Shown here one piece after another: positions 3,441 to 5,552 of a stretch of DNA of 5,552 bases. The DNA is taken from NCBI GenBank assembly GCA_031273645.1, contig JAISRM010000186.1, positions 1-5,552 of the forward strand, read 5' to 3'. The notes below the pieces were generated by a model that was not told the origin of the DNA, made no database searches, and was given only the letters and a program-made list of their open reading frames with translations. A program made the translations under genes and the position numbers. Source of the stretch: Endomicrobium sp. (GTDB lineage Bacteria > Elusimicrobiota > Endomicrobiia > Endomicrobiales > Endomicrobiaceae). How positions within the stretch are numbered: the first letter of the stretch is position 1; every line of letters begins with the position of its first letter.

Positions 3441-5552
3441 TTAAAGACCTTTTGCGTTTAGCTGTTCTTCGGTGTAATCTATCATTCTTTTTCTTGGGCG
3501 GCCAAACAGCGACCTGAGGAAATGTCTGAACATATCCATGTACTCGTATATTGCCGGAACTATTATTAAAGTGAGAATCGTCGAACTGATTATCCCGCCG
3601 ATTACGACTATCCCCATGCCCTTTCTCAATTGACCGACTTCAGAAAGCCCCAAAGCCGTCGGCAGCATGCCGGCTATTAAAGCAAAAGAAGTCATAAGAA
3701 TCGGACGAAACCTGATACTTCCGGCTTTTATTATGGAATTTTCCATATTCATTCCGCGACGCCTCATTTGCTGTATATAGTCAACAAGAAGAATAGAATT
3801 TTTAGCCACTATTCCAAGAAGCATTATCATTCCTATCATGGTAAACATATCAATCGGCTGATTTGAAATAAGCAAAGATATTATTCCGCCGATAATTGCA
3901 AGAGGAAGAGCCGTCATAATTGTGAAAGGAGTTATAACGGATTCGTATAAGCTTGCAAGAACCATAAATATGAATATTAAAGAAAGCGCGCCGGCGATAA
4001 CTATGCTCTGAAACATCGTCGCCATTTCTTCGGCGTTTCCGGCGTCTCTTATTTCAACGTTTCTCCATTTTGCCGCGTTTTTCGGATTTGATTTTTCTTC
4101 GTTAAAAATTTTTCTTGCAAGTTTTTGAACCGTTCCCGTCGTTCCGCCTGCGGCGATATTTCCCTCTACGGTAACGTAACGGCTTCTGTCTTTTCTAAAT
4201 ATCTGCGTCGGAGCCGATTCGTTTACCGGATAGGCCACGTTTTGCAGTTTAACAAGTTTATTGTTCATGTTGTTGACGTATATGGTGTTAAACGCTTCAG
4301 TTATATCTTTTTGGTTTTCCTGAAGACGAACAAGTATGTCGTATTCAAGCCCGTTTTCTCTGAATTTGCCCGCTTTTGCCCCGTCTATCATAGCTCTTAT
4401 TTCATTTCCCACCATAACGGAACTGACGCCCAAATGCTCCATTTTCTGCGTGTCAAACTGAATTTGAATTTCGGGTTTTCCTATTTTATAATTTGATTTT
4501 ATGTCAACCAAGTAAGGAATATTTGCAAATCTTTCTTTTAAGCGCTGGGCAACTTCATACAATACGTCTATATTATCTCCGACGAGGTCAAGCTGAAATT
4601 CACTCTGCCCTCCGCCGCCTAAGCCGTTAGCATTAATAGAAATTTCAAGTTCCTGTCCGTATTTTGCGTTTAATTCTTGTCTAAGATAGTCTTTCATCTG
4701 AGAAGTAGTCTTTTGTCTTTTTGCGACGGGAACGGCACTGTTATCTTTTTTGGAAAACAAAGACATCGCCTTATGCAAAAAGCCGCCTTTTGATTGGTCG
4801 GGTATCATTTTCACGTAAATGCTTGTCTGGTTAGACATTGCCGCTATTATGCTTGCTCCGCCGATAGATGCAGAAACAAGTTCGGTATCGGGATCGTTCA
4901 TTATCAGTTCTTCAACCTCTCTTGAATATTTGTCCATAGTGTCGAGAGAAGTTCCGGGTTTTGCCTCTAAGCCGACGTTAAACTCTCCCCATTCGGCATT
5001 GGGCATGAAAGTCGTTTGAAGATATTTTTTTGCAACGCCTATAGCCGAAACAAAAATAAGAACGGATATTACAAGAGTTATAAATTTCCAGCTTACCGCA
5101 ATTCTAAGCTTATTTTTTTGAAAATCTAAAAAGTTTACAGCCGCAAATAAAATAAAAGAAACAGCGGCTAAAATAAGCAAGACGTTGGCCTTTGCGGCAA
5201 GCCATGCGATAAGCAAACCCAAAAATAAAACAAAAAGAATAAATTTGTATTTTACTATTTTTACAAAAATTTCTTTGGTCTCTTTCTTAAAGTTAAACGT
5301 ATGTTTAAGAAGCTCTTTATTGACGATAAAAGAAATGAGCGCTCTGTATGATTTTTCAACAACGGAAAAAACCGCGTTAAACCATACGACTGTAAGAGCC
5401 CTGAAAACTTTTACAACAACTCCCCAAAAAGCCATAATTTTTCCGGGTTTTTTAACTTTTTCTTTATGGTCGGGAATAATATAGGCCGAAAGCATCGGAG
5501 CTATCGTCAAAGCGTCAAGCACGGATATAAGCATGGCAAACACGACCGTAAG
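3441..5552 (-). CDS. RND (HAE1-type) efflux transporter inner-membrane subunit, C-terminal part
   Basis: The frame is open to the window edge, so about 703 C-terminal residues are present and roughly the first 450 (TM1-5 and the first porter half) lie outside. Counting from the edge codon, TM6 is at 1-26 (SVLDALTIAPMLSAYII), TM7 at 155-178 followed by FMPNAEWGEF, and the second porter/docking half at about 185-505. TM8 starts near 513 (VLASLYESVITPF follows), TM10 contains GIVAKNSILLVDY with the conserved K584, and RFRPILMTS (about 614-622) plus the last helices close the bundle. These are signatures of AcrB-like proton-driven trimeric pumps that work with a periplasmic adaptor and an outer-membrane channel; neither partner is in the window. 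Between TM6 and TM7 there is an apparent extra ~67 residues (about 86-153) with two further hydrophobic segments. A lysine-rich loop near 253-281 also looks longer than usual. The stop at 3441 is followed by a terminator. Substrate is unknown. Confidence 0.93.
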   Translation of the reverse strand, partial: LTVVFAMLISVLDALTIAPMLSAYIIPDHKEKVKKPGKIMAFWGVVVKVFRALTVVWFNAVFSVVEKSYRALISFIVNKELLKHTFNFKKETKEIFVKIVKYKFILFVLFLGLLIAWLAAKANVLLILAAVSFILFAAVNFLDFQKNKLRIAVSWKFITLVISVLIFVSAIGVAKKYLQTTFMPNAEWGEFNVGLEAKPGTSLDTMDKYSREVEELIMNDPDTELVSASIGGASIIAAMSNQTSIYVKMIPDQSKGGFLHKAMSLFSKKDNSAVPVAKRQKTTSQMKDYLRQELNAKYGQELEISINANGLGGGGQSEFQLDLVGDNIDVLYEVAQRLKERFANIPYLVDIKSNYKIGKPEIQIQFDTQKMEHLGVSSVMVGNEIRAMIDGAKAGKFRENGLEYDILVRLQENQKDITEAFNTIYVNNMNNKLVKLQNVAYPVNESAPTQIFRKDRSRYVTVEGNIAAGGTTGTVQKLARKIFNEEKSNPKNAAKWRNVEIRDAGNAEEMATMFQSIVIAGALSLIFIFMVLASLYESVITPFTIMTALPLAIIGGIISLLISNQPIDMFTMIGMIMLLGIVAKNSILLVDYIQQMRRRGMNMENSIIKAGSIRFRPILMTSFALIAGMLPTALGLSEVGQLRKGMGIVVIGGIISSTILTLIIVPAIYEYMDMFRHFLRSLFGRPRKRMIDYTEEQLNAKGL

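Noticed and set aside
4125..4496. Plus-strand open frame inside the RND gene
   Set aside because: It is antisense to a strongly conserved coding region, with no ribosome binding site or family resemblance.
5541..5543. GTG as the start of the RND gene
   Set aside because: The frame stays open to the window edge (LTVVFAM...), and family alignment places this inside TM6, so the real start is outside the window.

Overview
This AT-rich window looks like a repeat-laden accessory stretch of a Gram-negative (diderm) bacterial genome. The diderm inference rests on a partial HAE1-type RND efflux transporter at the right edge and on a possible outer-membrane beta-barrel fragment. AT-richness, the repeat style and the RND sequence make Elusimicrobiota (Endomicrobium-like) a reasonable guess, but there is no rRNA or other taxonomic marker, so the lineage is only an inference.

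Layout. Positions 1-330 are non-coding repeat DNA: a pair of REP-like sequences in inverted orientation around an AT-rich core, then three full 70-bp tandem repeats and a decayed fourth. A lone REP-like end (383-407) comes next. Then a small DUF6933-family gene (472-993, true start at 472) with a good Shine-Dalgarno. A sigma70-like promoter (1020-1049) drives the 5' part of an MvaI/BcnI-family restriction endonuclease (from 1090). It keeps the D-x4-E-x-K active-site segment but ends about codon 61-62, where a 316-bp element (1275-1590) begins. That element has related inverted ends and appears to be an internally deleted REP-associated tyrosine transposase (RAYT) unit: a MARIA-type N-terminus directly abutting an out-of-frame C-terminal domain.

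From 1629 to 2829 lies a well-preserved Fic gene (DUF4172 + Fic + winged helix) with two TGCGTA...TACGCA palindromes upstream. The proximal one covers the promoter spacer, the -10 and the bases up to the ATG, and the predicted transcription start falls at or next to the start codon. This suggests an autoregulated, leaderless gene. Downstream (2830-3330) are two further palindromic repeats, a possible outer-membrane protein fragment and uninterpreted DNA, ending in a strong, probably bidirectional terminator (3330-3363).

The rest (3441-5552, minus strand) is the C-terminal part of an RND pump whose 5' end lies outside the window. It carries an apparent extra pair of hydrophobic helices between TM6 and TM7.

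How the genes relate. They do not form one operon. The picture is a graveyard of mobile and defence DNA (degraded restriction enzyme, deleted transposon, several palindromic repeat families) around two apparently intact small genes (DUF6933 and Fic), next to a conserved pump gene transcribed towards them. The items most worth follow-up are the Fic operator layout, the deleted RAYT element in the endonuclease, the RND membrane insertion and the 70-bp repeat array.
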